64,000 bases of DNA, from contig DAIQOK010000012.1 of assembly GCA_036787895.1 (NCBI GenBank), positions 1 to 64,000 on the forward strand, in the 5' to 3' direction. Below the pieces are notes generated by a model, which ran no database searches, was not told the origin of the DNA, and saw nothing but the letters and a program-made list of their open reading frames with translations. This document shows, one piece after another, positions 15,601 through 25,395 of this stretch. Each line of letters begins with the position of its first letter. Within the stretch, counting starts at the first letter, position 1. Source of the DNA: UBA7662 sp036787895 (GTDB taxonomy: Bacteria > Bacteroidota > Bacteroidia > UBA7662). A program made the translations under genes and the position numbers.

Positions 15601-17415
15601 TTATTCCACCACTATTTTTTCAATACGGACTGCATCGCCCATACGCATAGCCGCGAAATACACCCCGGCGGATAGGCCATCGAGTTGTAATTGGTGAAGC
15701 CCGGCCTCCAGCGACCAACTGCTGAGTATGCGTCCTTGCAGGTCACGCAACTCCAATTGAAGTGTTTCGCTGGTGCTGAGGTAGAATTGTTCTTTTACGG
15801 GATTCGGATAAAGGCTGACGGCCTCTAACAATGGCGTAAATACCGATACCGTGGTGATCTCTACACCCAAAGAGGTATCGCTGGAGCAATTGAGCAGCGT
15901 GGCCATGACCTTATACAGGCCATTCTGGGTGACATTGAGGGTAACCCCGGTTTCACCGGCAAGCAATTGCCCGTTACGGAACCACTGGTTACCTGTAGCT
16001 GCCGATGAAGTAAGTTGGAATCCATTCTGCTGTATGGATGGTGTGGCCGGGGTAGCATTGGCCGTAATTGCAGCCGATTCTGCCGACATCGCCAACGGAC
16101 TCGTCGCCTTTAAACGTATCCGATACCCGCTACCCAGGGTTATGCCATGGGGAATGGTGGCATTCAGACTACCTGCGGTAGTACCATTCACGCTGCCAAT
16201 TATTTGTGGACTATTGAAACTGCCGGAATTGTCGCTTAATTCAACTGTAAAGACGTTGTTGGCATTAAAGGTACCAAACAGGCTGGGGTTGGTCGCAAAA
16301 ACTTCACCCTGACAAACTGCGGTCGGAACCGTTGACAGATTGATACCTGCAGTTACCATCACCGCAGATGAGATACTGGGCGAGCAGCCTGTATTTTCGA
16401 TAGCAGCGGTATAGCTGCCATCCTGGGTGGGTATATAGGTTGCGCCGGTAGCTCCGGTAATCTGATTGCCGTTTCGGAACCAAACAATATTACCGGTTCC
16501 GGTGGCGGTGAGGGTACGACCATCAAAAGTAAGCGTAGGTGCTGTGGCAGGAACGGTTACATTCAAATTAGCTGTGCTGGCTGTACCGGTTGCAGCTGGA
16601 TTGCTGGCTACCACCCGAATTTTATAAGCTGTTCCACCGGCGGTCCCACTGGGGATGCTTGCAGAAATAGCAGCAGCGGTAGTACTTGTTACAGTACCAA
16701 TACTAACAGGATTAGTGAAATTGCCACTGGCGTCGCTTAATTGAGCGGTGAAAATATTGCCAGAATTAAAGGTGCCGGTAATGGTAAAATTTACGGTTAT
16801 GCTGCCACCCCGACAGATAACTGCAGGTGTGAATGTAGCAGCATTAACAGCAGCTGGTGCAGCGGCTTCGGTAAAAGCAAAACTGTTGGTATAAATACGG
16901 TCACCGGTTGAATTGTTATCGTTGTTGGTAGCATTGCCGGCCACATAAAAGGTAACAGTGCCAGCCCCGGCAGCCGGAGCTGTCCAACTGAACGTCCATA
17001 CACGTTGTCCAGAACTGGTTGCGGCGGTTCCACCACCATTTTGGTAGATATAATTACCCGAAATGCTCATTTGACCGGGCGTGGAATTCACTAAAGTGCC
17101 CGCAGCTGTGCCATTCGACCGCTTAACGGTAGCCTGAAAACCGAATTTGCTGACGTTACTCTGGCTGAGGGTATAGGTAACCGTATAGGTTTGACCGGGA
17201 GTGTAACTGGTTAGACCGGGGTTGCTGTTCAGCACCAATGTCCGGGTAGCAGTACCGCTGTTCACCGGGAAATCGGCATGACAGGAAGTACAGTTCGATT
17301 CGCCGGGTGCTCCGGTATGCGCAGTGGGTGGTCCGCTGCCATTGGTCAGGGCCAATTCAGCCGAAAATGCGGCTACAAATAAGAAAATCGCGAGCAGTAA
17401 AAATTTGCGTTGCAT
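15601..17415 (-). CDS. Secreted multidomain protein with CxxCH site and T9SS type A sorting domain
   Basis: 604 residues. A signal peptide (FLLLAIFLFVAAFSAELA) precedes a CTSCH motif at 42-46, which can bind heme c when processed in the periplasm. Residues about 55-180 look like the reelin-like choice-of-anchor V domain often found after such a motif in Bacteroidota. Ig-like/adhesin repeats follow (Ala-, Thr- and Ser-rich strands around 190-500). The C-terminal LYPNPVKEQFYLS, then LRDLQGRIL, then GLSAGVYFA, is a type A sorting domain. The predicted location is the cell surface. Whether heme is actually attached is not shown. Confidence 0.8.
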   Translation of the reverse strand: MQRKFLLLAIFLFVAAFSAELALTNGSGPPTAHTGAPGESNCTSCHADFPVNSGTATRTLVLNSNPGLTSYTPGQTYTVTYTLSQSNVSKFGFQATVKRSNGTAAGTLVNSTPGQMSISGNYIYQNGGGTAATSSGQRVWTFSWTAPAAGAGTVTFYVAGNATNNDNNSTGDRIYTNSFAFTEAAAPAAVNAATFTPAVICRGGSITVNFTITGTFNSGNIFTAQLSDASGNFTNPVSIGTVTSTTAAAISASIPSGTAGGTAYKIRVVASNPAATGTASTANLNVTVPATAPTLTFDGRTLTATGTGNIVWFRNGNQITGATGATYIPTQDGSYTAAIENTGCSPSISSAVMVTAGINLSTVPTAVCQGEVFATNPSLFGTFNANNVFTVELSDNSGSFNSPQIIGSVNGTTAGSLNATIPHGITLGSGYRIRLKATSPLAMSAESAAITANATPATPSIQQNGFQLTSSAATGNQWFRNGQLLAGETGVTLNVTQNGLYKVMATLLNCSSDTSLGVEITTVSVFTPLLEAVSLYPNPVKEQFYLSTSETLQLELRDLQGRILSSWSLEAGLHQLQLDGLSAGVYFAAMRMGDAVRIEKIVVE

Positions 17416-17517
17416 AGGGTATGGATGGGTTATAGATTCGAATTTACACCCTTCTTTTACTCGTAGTATTAAAGCGAGATTAAAACATCTGGTTGTATAC
17501 CACTTGTTTACCTCTGA

Positions 17518-19239
17518 CTACGGCTCGACTTCGGCAATTTTTTTGGAAGCAAAATCCAACAACGTCTTGAGGTAGGTCGGTGTAAAATTAAAATTGATGC
17601 CGGCAGCCCGGTATACATCCGGTATATTGGCCGTATAGCCCAATTGTAAGGCCATTTTATAATGGGTCAACGCCTGGGTTGGTTTCTCCACATAGTTTTT
17701 CCAAACTGCCAGCGCACCCAATTGGGCTAAGCCATACTCGATGTAGTAAAAGGGCACTTCAAAAATGTGCAACTGCGCTTGCCAGCGAAGCGGAATATTG
17801 GCCTCCAAACCACGCCAATCTACCACCGACGAGCCATAAATCGAAGCCAAACGCAACCATTCTGCCTTGCGTTCGGCTACACTGTGATCCGGATGCAAAT
17901 ACAGCCAATGCTGGAAAGCATCTACCTGGGCTATCCAGGGCAAAACACGTAAGGCACGCTGTAATTGCTCAAAACGGGCGCGTTTAATTTCTGCCTCTGA
18001 TTCAAAAAATACGGGGTATTGGTCCATCGAAATCAATTCCATCGACATAGAAGCCAGTTCAGCTACCTCCGATGGTAGTTCTTTGAAGGCCCGCAAAGGC
18101 AAATCTTTGCTCAAAAACGAATGAATGGCATGTCCGCCTTCATGCATCATGGTTTCTAGATCACTCATCGAGCTGGCGGCATTCATAAAAATAAAGGGTG
18201 CGCCGGTTTCCATCAGCGGGTAATTGTAACCACCGGGGGCTTTGCCAACACGAGATTCAAGATCGAAATGCCCAAGAAGGTTCATGGTATACAGGCAATC
18301 CCCAAAAAACGAATCAATCTGCGAAAAAGCAGTAATACTTTTGTCGATCAAATCACGCTGGTCGCTGAAGGGCTTTAGCGGCTGGCGACCGGCTGGTTCT
18401 GCATCCAGGTCCCAGGGACGAAGTTGATCTAAGCCCAATTCTGCTTTGCGATGGGCATCAAAACCGGCTTGAATTGGCACTACCAATTGACGGATGGTGT
18501 CGTGAAAATCGAAACAATCCTGGGCGCTATAATCAAAACGATTCAGCTCTTTAAATCGATAATCGCGATAGTTATCGAAACCGGCATTGCGGGCAATTTG
18601 TGTTCTGATTTGTACGAGCTGGTTGAGGAGTTCATCCAGTTTGGCTTCGTCCCGGCGGCGGCGATCGGCCATTTTGTGGTAGATAGTTTCGCGCAATTGG
18701 CGGTCATGCTGCTTAAGCAATTGCGCTGCTTGTGGCATGGAGTAGGTTTTGCCTTCGTGTGTAATACTCATGGCGCCTACTATCGCACCATACTCACTTT
18801 CGAGCTGTTTTTGCTGAGTTTGAAGGGGTATATTGTTTTCCCGATAGAGTTCAATGGCGCCTTGTACCCTTTTCAGATAAAGGGGAAAACCGGTGTAACT
18901 GACCTGATTAACAGCGCGATGAGCCATCAATTTGCGGTTGAGTTTGTCCTCATAAGGTGCCGCTTCCGGGAAAATATGCTGGATGAAATTTTCATAAGCC
19001 GAGCGTTTTTCCACACTCTCTGTATCGCAAGTCATCCGGATGTATTTCCAGGCCAGCGACTCATCTACTACTGCCTCCAACTCGGAGCGGTCGGCTAACC
19101 ATTGCTCCAAAGCCGCCAAATCAGGCAACTCACGCTGCAATAAATCATCAAAATAAGGCAGCAATTCCGACCAGCTATCTGCCTGTAAATCGGAAGCAAC
19201 AAAACGACGGTTTTTCGGGAGTGGAATTTGGGTAGGCAT
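17518..19239 (-). CDS. M3-family oligoendopeptidase (PepF-like)
   Basis: 573 residues, the usual length for the oligoendopeptidase F branch of family M3. The zinc site HEGGH appears in MMHEGGHAIHSF around residue 365, with the downstream Glu ligand expected in FKELPSEVAELASM. The rest is helical, as in thimet-type peptidases, and there is no signal peptide, so it should act on short peptides in the cytoplasm. The stop codon is TAG (17518-17520), showing that amber is a normal terminator in this genome. Confidence 0.95.
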   Translation of the reverse strand: MPTQIPLPKNRRFVASDLQADSWSELLPYFDDLLQRELPDLAALEQWLADRSELEAVVDESLAWKYIRMTCDTESVEKRSAYENFIQHIFPEAAPYEDKLNRKLMAHRAVNQVSYTGFPLYLKRVQGAIELYRENNIPLQTQQKQLESEYGAIVGAMSITHEGKTYSMPQAAQLLKQHDRQLRETIYHKMADRRRRDEAKLDELLNQLVQIRTQIARNAGFDNYRDYRFKELNRFDYSAQDCFDFHDTIRQLVVPIQAGFDAHRKAELGLDQLRPWDLDAEPAGRQPLKPFSDQRDLIDKSITAFSQIDSFFGDCLYTMNLLGHFDLESRVGKAPGGYNYPLMETGAPFIFMNAASSMSDLETMMHEGGHAIHSFLSKDLPLRAFKELPSEVAELASMSMELISMDQYPVFFESEAEIKRARFEQLQRALRVLPWIAQVDAFQHWLYLHPDHSVAERKAEWLRLASIYGSSVVDWRGLEANIPLRWQAQLHIFEVPFYYIEYGLAQLGALAVWKNYVEKPTQALTHYKMALQLGYTANIPDVYRAAGINFNFTPTYLKTLLDFASKKIAEVEP

Positions 19240-19429
19240 AGCACAAAAATAGCCTTTGGGGCGTTCACAATTGAAAATTTCGAGTTTAATATTGCACGCG
19301 TGCCATGCTCAATCCCAATGTCCAAAAACCAGGAGTACAGTTACGCTAAACCCAAACCCCCGTGGCCACTTTCTGCACAAAAGACCAAACCCCCGTTTAA
19401 CCCAAAACTCCCTTTAGTATATTCGCCCC

Positions 19430-20152
19430 ATGAGTCAATATGCCAAATGGTTGGGCGGCGGACTGGGCTGGGTGCTCGGCGGGCCCATAGGTGCCATCCT
19501 CGGATTTGTTTTGGGCAATGCCGTAGATAGCCGCAAAGCAGCAAACCATCCTAACCACGGCCCCGAAACCACGCCATCCGATTTTACAGCAACCTTGCTG
19601 GTGCTCGCTGCCGCAGTGATGAAAGCCGACGGTAAAGTTGTCAGGGCCGAATTAGATTATGTCAAAGAGTTCCTGAAACGCAATTTCGGACTCGAGCGTG
19701 CCAAAGACATGACCCTCATGCTGCGCGACATCGTAGAAAAAGACTTTGACCCGCTACCCGTTTGCCGGCAGATTGCCCAACACATGCAACATGCCGGTCG
19801 GTTGGAGCTCCTCCACCTGCTCTTCGGCATAGCCCAGGCCGATGGCGCGGTAACCGCTGTTGAATTACGCTTGCTCGAAAGTATGGCCCATGCGCTCCGC
19901 ATCAGCCCGGCCGACTTCAATTCCATAAAAGCCATGTTCATCGCCTCCACCGACGATGCCTACCAAATTCTCGAAATCACCCCTGAATCCAGCGACGAAG
20001 AAGTGAAAAAAGCCTACCGCCGCATGGCCGCCAAACACCACCCCGACAAAGTGGCTACCCTCGGCGAAGACGTTCAACGTGCTGCCAAGGAAAAGTTTCA
20101 GAAGGTGAATGAGGCGTATGAGAAGATTAAAGGGCAGCGAGGGATGGCTTGA
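19430..20152 (+). CDS. TerB-like / DnaJ-domain protein (DjlA-like)
   Basis: 240 residues: a glycine-rich hydrophobic N-terminus (GGGLGWVLGGPIGAILGF) that may associate with the membrane, a TerB-like helical domain (about 52-165, with repeated ADG-type acidic loops such as KADGKV and QADGAV), and a C-terminal J domain (about 176-238) with HPD at 204-206. The layout is that of DjlA-type co-chaperones that stimulate DnaK. A TATATTCG sequence ends five bases before the ATG, resembling a -7 element, so this mRNA too may be nearly leaderless. Confidence 0.9.
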   Translation: MSQYAKWLGGGLGWVLGGPIGAILGFVLGNAVDSRKAANHPNHGPETTPSDFTATLLVLAAAVMKADGKVVRAELDYVKEFLKRNFGLERAKDMTLMLRDIVEKDFDPLPVCRQIAQHMQHAGRLELLHLLFGIAQADGAVTAVELRLLESMAHALRISPADFNSIKAMFIASTDDAYQILEITPESSDEEVKKAYRRMAAKHHPDKVATLGEDVQRAAKEKFQKVNEAYEKIKGQRGMA

Positions 20153-20200
20153 CAGGATTTCCAAATTCCAAATTGGGGAGTCCTGTTGAAGGATATTTTT

Positions 20201-20251
20201 AATGTGCTAATGTGGCGCAGCGCTTCGCTTGCTTGGGGAATGTGCTGATGT
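20201..20251 (+). repeat. Dispersed repeat, copy 1
   Basis: AATGTGCTAATGTGGCGCAG at the left, continuing through CGCTTCGCTTGCTTGGGGAA and TGTGCTGATG, is repeated almost exactly at 21164-21213. The surrounding 20153-20437 gap contains no supported gene. Confidence 0.7.
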
Positions 20252-20437
20252 GCTAATGAAATACTTCTAAAGAGGGATGATCCTCTGTTTAATTCGAAAT
20301 TGAAGATTCAAAATAACGCGGCAGCAGTATCCTGCTCGTGCGGGGTTGGGGACAGTTCTCTGGAGTCATTAATACGGCTGGCTCGAAAGTTGACAGTTGC
20401 CCGAGATGAAATTTATAGGTGTTTTAAATAAGCGTTT

Positions 20438-21151
20438 ATGAAAGTTATGACCCCTTTGTTTTTGATGTTGTTTTTTTGTGCGGAAAATGCGACGGCGCAA
20501 CGATATTCACCGGTAGGGAAGTGGGTTTTGAAGGAGCACTCCGCAACTGAAGAATCAGATTCTATTACGTGGCTGGAACGATATGTTGAGGTGTATCTTC
20601 ATTTTGACGAAAATGGCACATATCGTCAAGTTATCGGTGATTCGATTGCATTTACGGGGAGCTGGAAGCTGAATAAATCGGGAAAATTGCTAAAGGTGAG
20701 ACTTTCAGATGGGGCTAAGTTTAGGGTGAGCGGATCCGACAGGATAAATTTTAATACGCCTATTTCTCTGATTGAAAACTTTGATTTTAGCAATAATAAT
20801 GAAGTTGATTCGACCTCTGGGGGAGTTAGTTGGTACATCCGCTACCCGGAAAAACTTTCAGAGATTATCCAATTGAAAGGGGTCTGGTACATTGATTCAA
20901 TTCAAACGCAGAAGAAGACCAGTTTGATAAATAAAGACTGGTCTGTTGAAATTACGGAGCTTAACCCCACCTATCTATTCGTAAAAACAAGCTGGAAGTA
21001 TAACGGGCCTATCAAAGACGATCGTTATGTAGATTTCCCGGAACATAAATATTTCGTAAAGCAATATTACATCGATGAAATTGGGGACAAACAGTTGGTT
21101 CTTTTTACCACAATCGACAAAAAGAATGTATTTATTTATTTGAAACGATAG
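20438..21151 (+). CDS. Secreted protein of unknown function
   Basis: 237 residues with a signal peptide ending in NATAQ. The mature protein starts with a SPVGKWVLKE segment and has strands consistent with a lipocalin-like or calycin-type barrel (two roughly similar halves, VGKWVLK and KGVWYIDS), as in Bacteroidota proteins that test the weight of a reference state. I do not recognise a specific family. It is flanked on both sides by copies of a dispersed repeat, so it may have moved. Stop codon TAG. Confidence 0.7.
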   Translation: MKVMTPLFLMLFFCAENATAQRYSPVGKWVLKEHSATEESDSITWLERYVEVYLHFDENGTYRQVIGDSIAFTGSWKLNKSGKLLKVRLSDGAKFRVSGSDRINFNTPISLIENFDFSNNNEVDSTSGGVSWYIRYPEKLSEIIQLKGVWYIDSIQTQKKTSLINKDWSVEITELNPTYLFVKTSWKYNGPIKDDRYVDFPEHKYFVKQYYIDEIGDKQLVLFTTIDKKNVFIYLKR

Positions 21152-21435
21152 ACCAGCCCGATTAATGTACTAAGGTGGCGCAGCGCTTCGCTTGCTTGGG
21201 GAATGTGCTGATGGCATCCCGCCCTGGCGATTTTTTTACTTGCAAGGTGTTAGATTGTGAATGTCAGCGAATCAATCCCTATGTCTTAGCAACATCTGAA
21301 TTAGCACATTGGCACATACTCAGGCGAGCTCTGCGAGCCGCCACATTAGCACATTATTTGCCTATACTTCAGAACAGGGAATTTTTAAATCAGCATACTG
21401 TCCAACTTGGGGACAGATCCAGGGTGATTCCAGGT
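21152..21435. repeat. Gene-free spacer with second copy of the dispersed repeat and an inverted copy
   Basis: Bases 21164-21213 repeat 20201-20251, and 21339-21355 (CGCCACATTAGCACATT) is the reverse complement of its first 17 bases. The remaining sequence has no protein-like frame; the longest open frame is built from the repeats. Confidence 0.6.
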
Positions 21436-21463
21436 ACAAAAAAGGGGCCGCTTGCGCAGCCCC
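21436..21463 (-). terminator. Terminator downstream of rmuC
   Basis: On the minus strand GGGGC-T-GC-GCAA-GC-G-GCCCC is followed by TTTTTT. It lies about 170 bases past the rmuC stop and probably ends that transcript. Confidence 0.7.
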
Positions 21464-21635
21464 TAAACCCAACTAAACTAATCCTACGCTACTATCCGCC
21501 GGGTAAAACCCTAAACCCTTGTTGGCGGTGCAGGTTAGTTGTCTATGAAACAGCTCAAAGGTAGATCTGGTTTCATATGTACTTAAAATAATTAGATGAA
21601 AGCGCCTGATTCTCCGACGAATGTGATTCGGCGCC

Positions 21636-22961
21636 TCAAAGATCGGCTTCACGGGCGCCCGAACGGTCGAGCAAACGACTGTCGATTTGTTTGGAGCCTT
21701 TGGCACCCAGTTCCCGCAATCTTTCGGTTTTGCGGACGAGATTGTCCTTACCTTCACTGAGCTTATTCATAGCTTCACCATAGGTGCGTTTGGTCATATC
21801 GAGCTGACTGCCCACCTTGACGAGATCGTTGCTGAAATCGACAAACTTATCGTACAAATTCGCGGCCTGACGGGCGATTTCCTGGGCGTTCTGATTCTGC
21901 TTTTCCTGCTGCCAGATGCTCGCAATGGTACGCAAGGTGGCCAATAAGGTAGAGGTGCTTACCAGTACAATATTGCGGTCGAAGGCATCTCCGAACAAAT
22001 CATTGTCGTGCTGCACGGCGAGGTTGAAAGCGGGCTCGATAGGTACAAACAGCAGCACAAAATCGGGACTGCCCTGACCATGGAGTTGTTCGTATTTTTT
22101 CTCGCTAAGCTGTTTGATGTGGGCACGCAGGGAAAGCAAATGTCGCTTTAGGGCTTGTTCTCGTTCCTTGTCGTCGGTAGCGCTGCTGTAGCGTTCATAA
22201 TCTACGAGCGACACTTTGCTGTCGATAATCAGGAATTTTTGCTCCGGGAGAAGTATGGTAATATCGGGCTGTAAGCGGCGGCCATCTTCGGTGGTGAAGG
22301 ATTCCTGCACGCGGTATTCCTGGTCGCGGGTGAGTCCGCTACGCTCGAGTATGCGTTCCAAAATCACTTCACCCCAATTGCCCTGGGTTTTACTTTCGCC
22401 TTTAAGGGCCTGGGTGAGCTTACGCGCCTCTTCACTCATATTTTGGTTGAGCTCTTTGAGGTTTTTGAGTTCGTTAAACAGGCTGGCGTGTTTTTCAAGC
22501 GATTCTTTGTGGGTGCTATCAACCTTTTGCTCAAAATCTTTCAAACGCTCCCGCAGTGGCGACAAAATCTGCTCCATCTGCTGCTGGTTCTGCTCGTTAA
22601 AACGTTTGCTTTTGTCTTCAAGCAGCTCGTTGGCGATGGCTTTAAATTCGAGGGTGAACTTCTCTCGTATCTCAGCCATTTCCTGTTGCTGGTTGGCCAG
22701 GCGTTCCTGCTGAAAACGGAGGTTGGCTTCGAGTGTGCTTTTGGTGCTGTTTAGCTCGAGCCACTGCTGCTCGCGTTGTTTGAGCTCGACTTCCAGCCGG
22801 CCTTTTTCAGCTTCAAGGGTAGACAAGCGCGACTCGGCTATGCCCCGCTCGGTTAGTAATTGTTGAAGCTCAGCTGACTGCGGAAAAGGTCGGGATTTAA
22901 GATAGAGCCAACTGAGCAAGGCGCCCACAGCTATACCGAGCAGGAGGGCGAGCCATTCCAT
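21636..22961 (-). CDS. rmuC: DNA recombination protein RmuC
   Basis: 441 residues: one N-terminal membrane segment (ALLLGIAVGALLSWLYL), a long coiled coil (about 28-170, Gln/Glu/Leu-rich), then the RmuC nuclease-like domain with NWGEVILERILERSGL, DGRRLQPDITILLP and IIDSKVSLVDYERY, which carry the conserved PD-(D/E)xK-type acidic and Lys residues. The protein limits inversions between short inverted repeats in E. coli. The start codon overlaps the stop of the large T9SS protein upstream. Confidence 0.95.
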   Translation of the reverse strand: MEWLALLLGIAVGALLSWLYLKSRPFPQSAELQQLLTERGIAESRLSTLEAEKGRLEVELKQREQQWLELNSTKSTLEANLRFQQERLANQQQEMAEIREKFTLEFKAIANELLEDKSKRFNEQNQQQMEQILSPLRERLKDFEQKVDSTHKESLEKHASLFNELKNLKELNQNMSEEARKLTQALKGESKTQGNWGEVILERILERSGLTRDQEYRVQESFTTEDGRRLQPDITILLPEQKFLIIDSKVSLVDYERYSSATDDKEREQALKRHLLSLRAHIKQLSEKKYEQLHGQGSPDFVLLFVPIEPAFNLAVQHDNDLFGDAFDRNIVLVSTSTLLATLRTIASIWQQEKQNQNAQEIARQAANLYDKFVDFSNDLVKVGSQLDMTKRTYGEAMNKLSEGKDNLVRKTERLRELGAKGSKQIDSRLLDRSGAREADL

Positions 22962-25330
22962 CAGCGGAACAGATAAACCTGGCCCGACTTATACGTAAAC
23001 ACCCTTTCCACATTGGTGAAATAGCGAACCACATATTGGTAATAGCCTTCTTCCACATTCACCCCATTAAAGGTTCCGTCCCAACCTGCATTTACATCGA
23101 TAGTATAAAATACCTGTTGACCCCAACGATTATAGATGATAAACTCATAACCCTGATCTACCGAGGTCATCGCCGGTTGGAAAATGTCGTTCAAACCATC
23201 TTTATTCGGCGTAAAGGCCGATGGCACATCCACCTTAGTCGGACATAAACGTCGGACAGGTATTGTGTCGTAAACCGTGCAACCGGCTGCTGTTGTGATT
23301 TGAACGGCATAGGTTCCGGTGTCGGTCACGGTTATACTTGGGGTGGTTTCACCGGTCGACCATAAGAAGGAGGTTCCAAAAGCTGCGGCGTTAATGACCA
23401 GGGGTTGTACTTCGGGACACATAAAGGTGTCGTTCATCACATTCACTGTAGTTATGCTGTCCAGAAAAACGATGATGGTATCCGTATCAACACAGCCCTG
23501 GAAAGTCGCGGTGACATAAAAAGTATCGGGTGCAGTGACGGTAATGGTGCGGGTAGTTTCGCCAGTAGACCACAGATACACAGCACCGGGATTTTCGGCA
23601 TCCAATTCAATGCTTGAACCAATACACAGTAACTGGTCCGGGCCTAAATCCACATCTACCGGACTGGTATTCACCAAAACATAAACACTGTCCTGACCAT
23701 CGCAGCTGCCATTGTTTACCGTGAGGCGGTACCAGCCGGTAGTGCTAACTGCCAAATCCGGTAAAGTATCGTTCGGGGAAGGCACCCATGCACCCGGAGA
23801 ACCGGTATACCATTGGTAGCTGCCTTGACCCAGGTTGGAACCCAAAAAGGCGGTATCGTTCAAACAAATAAAGACCGAATCAGCCCCCAAATTTACGGGA
23901 AGATTGACGCCAATCGTTACTGGTTTGATGATAGAATCGATTACGCCGCAACCACGTTCTACCACCAGTTTTACATTATAGGTGCCGGGAGCGGGGTAGG
24001 TATGTATCGGATTACGAATATTAGAGGTAGATGTGCCTGCATTGGCCAGATCAAAGTCCCAACTCCAACTGATGGCGTTACTCAGCGATGAATCGCGGAA
24101 TTGCATGGGATTGCCAATACACACAAAATCGTTGGTGAAATTGGCCCGAAAAGGCAGGCTGAATTCATCATCGATGAAATTAGGCAAACCTTGACGGGTG
24201 GTGGCACTGGGCATCTGCAACACACTATCGGTGTAGTTGGCGGTAGCGCCAAAGCCGTTGGGGGTGACTATGGCATTCAGACCGTCGCGGAATTCTTGGG
24301 CAACATAAATCCGACCATCCGGGCCATTTTGGAGGGCACCAAATTTCGATCTGTCGACAGTTTCACGACGGGCTTTGACCAGAGTTTTGGTCGTGGCTGG
24401 ATTATCTGCCAGCAAGTCAAAGCTCCAAATGGTGTTGTAGGGCCTGTTTTGTCCGCTTTGCAACGAATCGCGAGCTGCTGTAATGTATAATTTGGCATTG
24501 TCGGGCGAAAATGAAACGCCGTATTCACCGCCGGTTGCCGGAAGTACGCGTGGGTCTGAAAGTAAGCCGGTTGATTTATCGAAGCGAAAAAGTTCGATTA
24601 AACTGCCGTTTTGTTGGTTGGTAACCAAGGCCAGGCGGCAGCCATCCGGCGAAAACTTCATATAACCTTTATTAGAGCCGGTATTTGCTGTATTCGGGAA
24701 AGGGTGACTGCTACCTATACTCTGTAAGCTTATGGGTTGTACGCCTGCAGGGGTTACCAAAAAACGAAAAAACTGAGCTGAATTTACAAAATGCCCCATC
24801 ACCCAATAATCGGTGCCGTTACAATGTTTAGTGGCAGTAAGCTTCTCAGATAAGGCATTGGTGGGAAAGCCAAAAATGACCGACAGATTTTTCTGACCGG
24901 CGACCACACCACCTAAACCGCCATTCAACGTCATGTCGATAACAGAATATTGCAGACCAGCAGAATCGAGGGTATTGGTGAGGGTAAAAAGTATATAGCG
25001 ACTCACCTGACCGGGATAAGGTACGACCAAAGTGCTTTGAGTAGTGGTTTGTTTGCCCGTCAGGGCGGTGCCATTCTGTAAATTGGCATTATTGGCACCC
25101 CAAACCTGCTCGCCATTAGAATAAAAAAGGATGTTGCCGCTTGTAGGATCAGTAATCGCCACACAACCCTCGAAAGAGGTAAGTATGCTGCCACTTTGTC
25201 CGATTGCGCCACCCGGGGTGAATTCAACCCGGCCCAACTGACCAAAACGCCAATCTTTCGAATAAGACTGGCCAAAGCCCAACGTACTTACTAAAAGTAA
25301 GATTAAAACAAGCTTAAAACGTAGCTGCAT
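22961..25330 (-). CDS. Large surface protein with PKD domain and T9SS type B sorting domain
   Basis: 789 residues. A signal peptide (LVLILLLVSTLGFGQ) is followed by a beta-propeller-like region (about 30-390, with repeated FSPDG-type turns). A PKD-type domain begins near 405 with AISWSWDFD and HTYPAPGTYNVKLVV. Ig-like domains follow with repeated LWSTGETT segments. The last ~90 residues (VPSAFTPNKDGLNDIF, then FIIYNRWGQQVFYT, then GYYQYVVRYF) are the gliding-motility-associated type B sorting domain. It is expected on the cell surface or released. The stop overlaps the rmuC start, an unusual pairing for a surface protein. Confidence 0.9.
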   Translation of the reverse strand: MQLRFKLVLILLLVSTLGFGQSYSKDWRFGQLGRVEFTPGGAIGQSGSILTSFEGCVAITDPTSGNILFYSNGEQVWGANNANLQNGTALTGKQTTTQSTLVVPYPGQVSRYILFTLTNTLDSAGLQYSVIDMTLNGGLGGVVAGQKNLSVIFGFPTNALSEKLTATKHCNGTDYWVMGHFVNSAQFFRFLVTPAGVQPISLQSIGSSHPFPNTANTGSNKGYMKFSPDGCRLALVTNQQNGSLIELFRFDKSTGLLSDPRVLPATGGEYGVSFSPDNAKLYITAARDSLQSGQNRPYNTIWSFDLLADNPATTKTLVKARRETVDRSKFGALQNGPDGRIYVAQEFRDGLNAIVTPNGFGATANYTDSVLQMPSATTRQGLPNFIDDEFSLPFRANFTNDFVCIGNPMQFRDSSLSNAISWSWDFDLANAGTSTSNIRNPIHTYPAPGTYNVKLVVERGCGVIDSIIKPVTIGVNLPVNLGADSVFICLNDTAFLGSNLGQGSYQWYTGSPGAWVPSPNDTLPDLAVSTTGWYRLTVNNGSCDGQDSVYVLVNTSPVDVDLGPDQLLCIGSSIELDAENPGAVYLWSTGETTRTITVTAPDTFYVTATFQGCVDTDTIIVFLDSITTVNVMNDTFMCPEVQPLVINAAAFGTSFLWSTGETTPSITVTDTGTYAVQITTAAGCTVYDTIPVRRLCPTKVDVPSAFTPNKDGLNDIFQPAMTSVDQGYEFIIYNRWGQQVFYTIDVNAGWDGTFNGVNVEEGYYQYVVRYFTNVERVFTYKSGQVYLFR

Positions 25331-25395
25331 GCAGAATTGACAACGGTATGAACTTCTAAAGATACAGAGTTTTGGTAATATGAAGGTAGTCTAAA

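Noticed and set aside
18451..19098. Long plus-strand open frame opposite the M3 peptidase gene
   Set aside because: It is the antisense shadow of a clear peptidase coding region with an HEGGH site.
21175..21564. Open frame of 129 codons in the spacer before rmuC
   Set aside because: Built from the dispersed repeat and the terminator region; protein composition is not natural.
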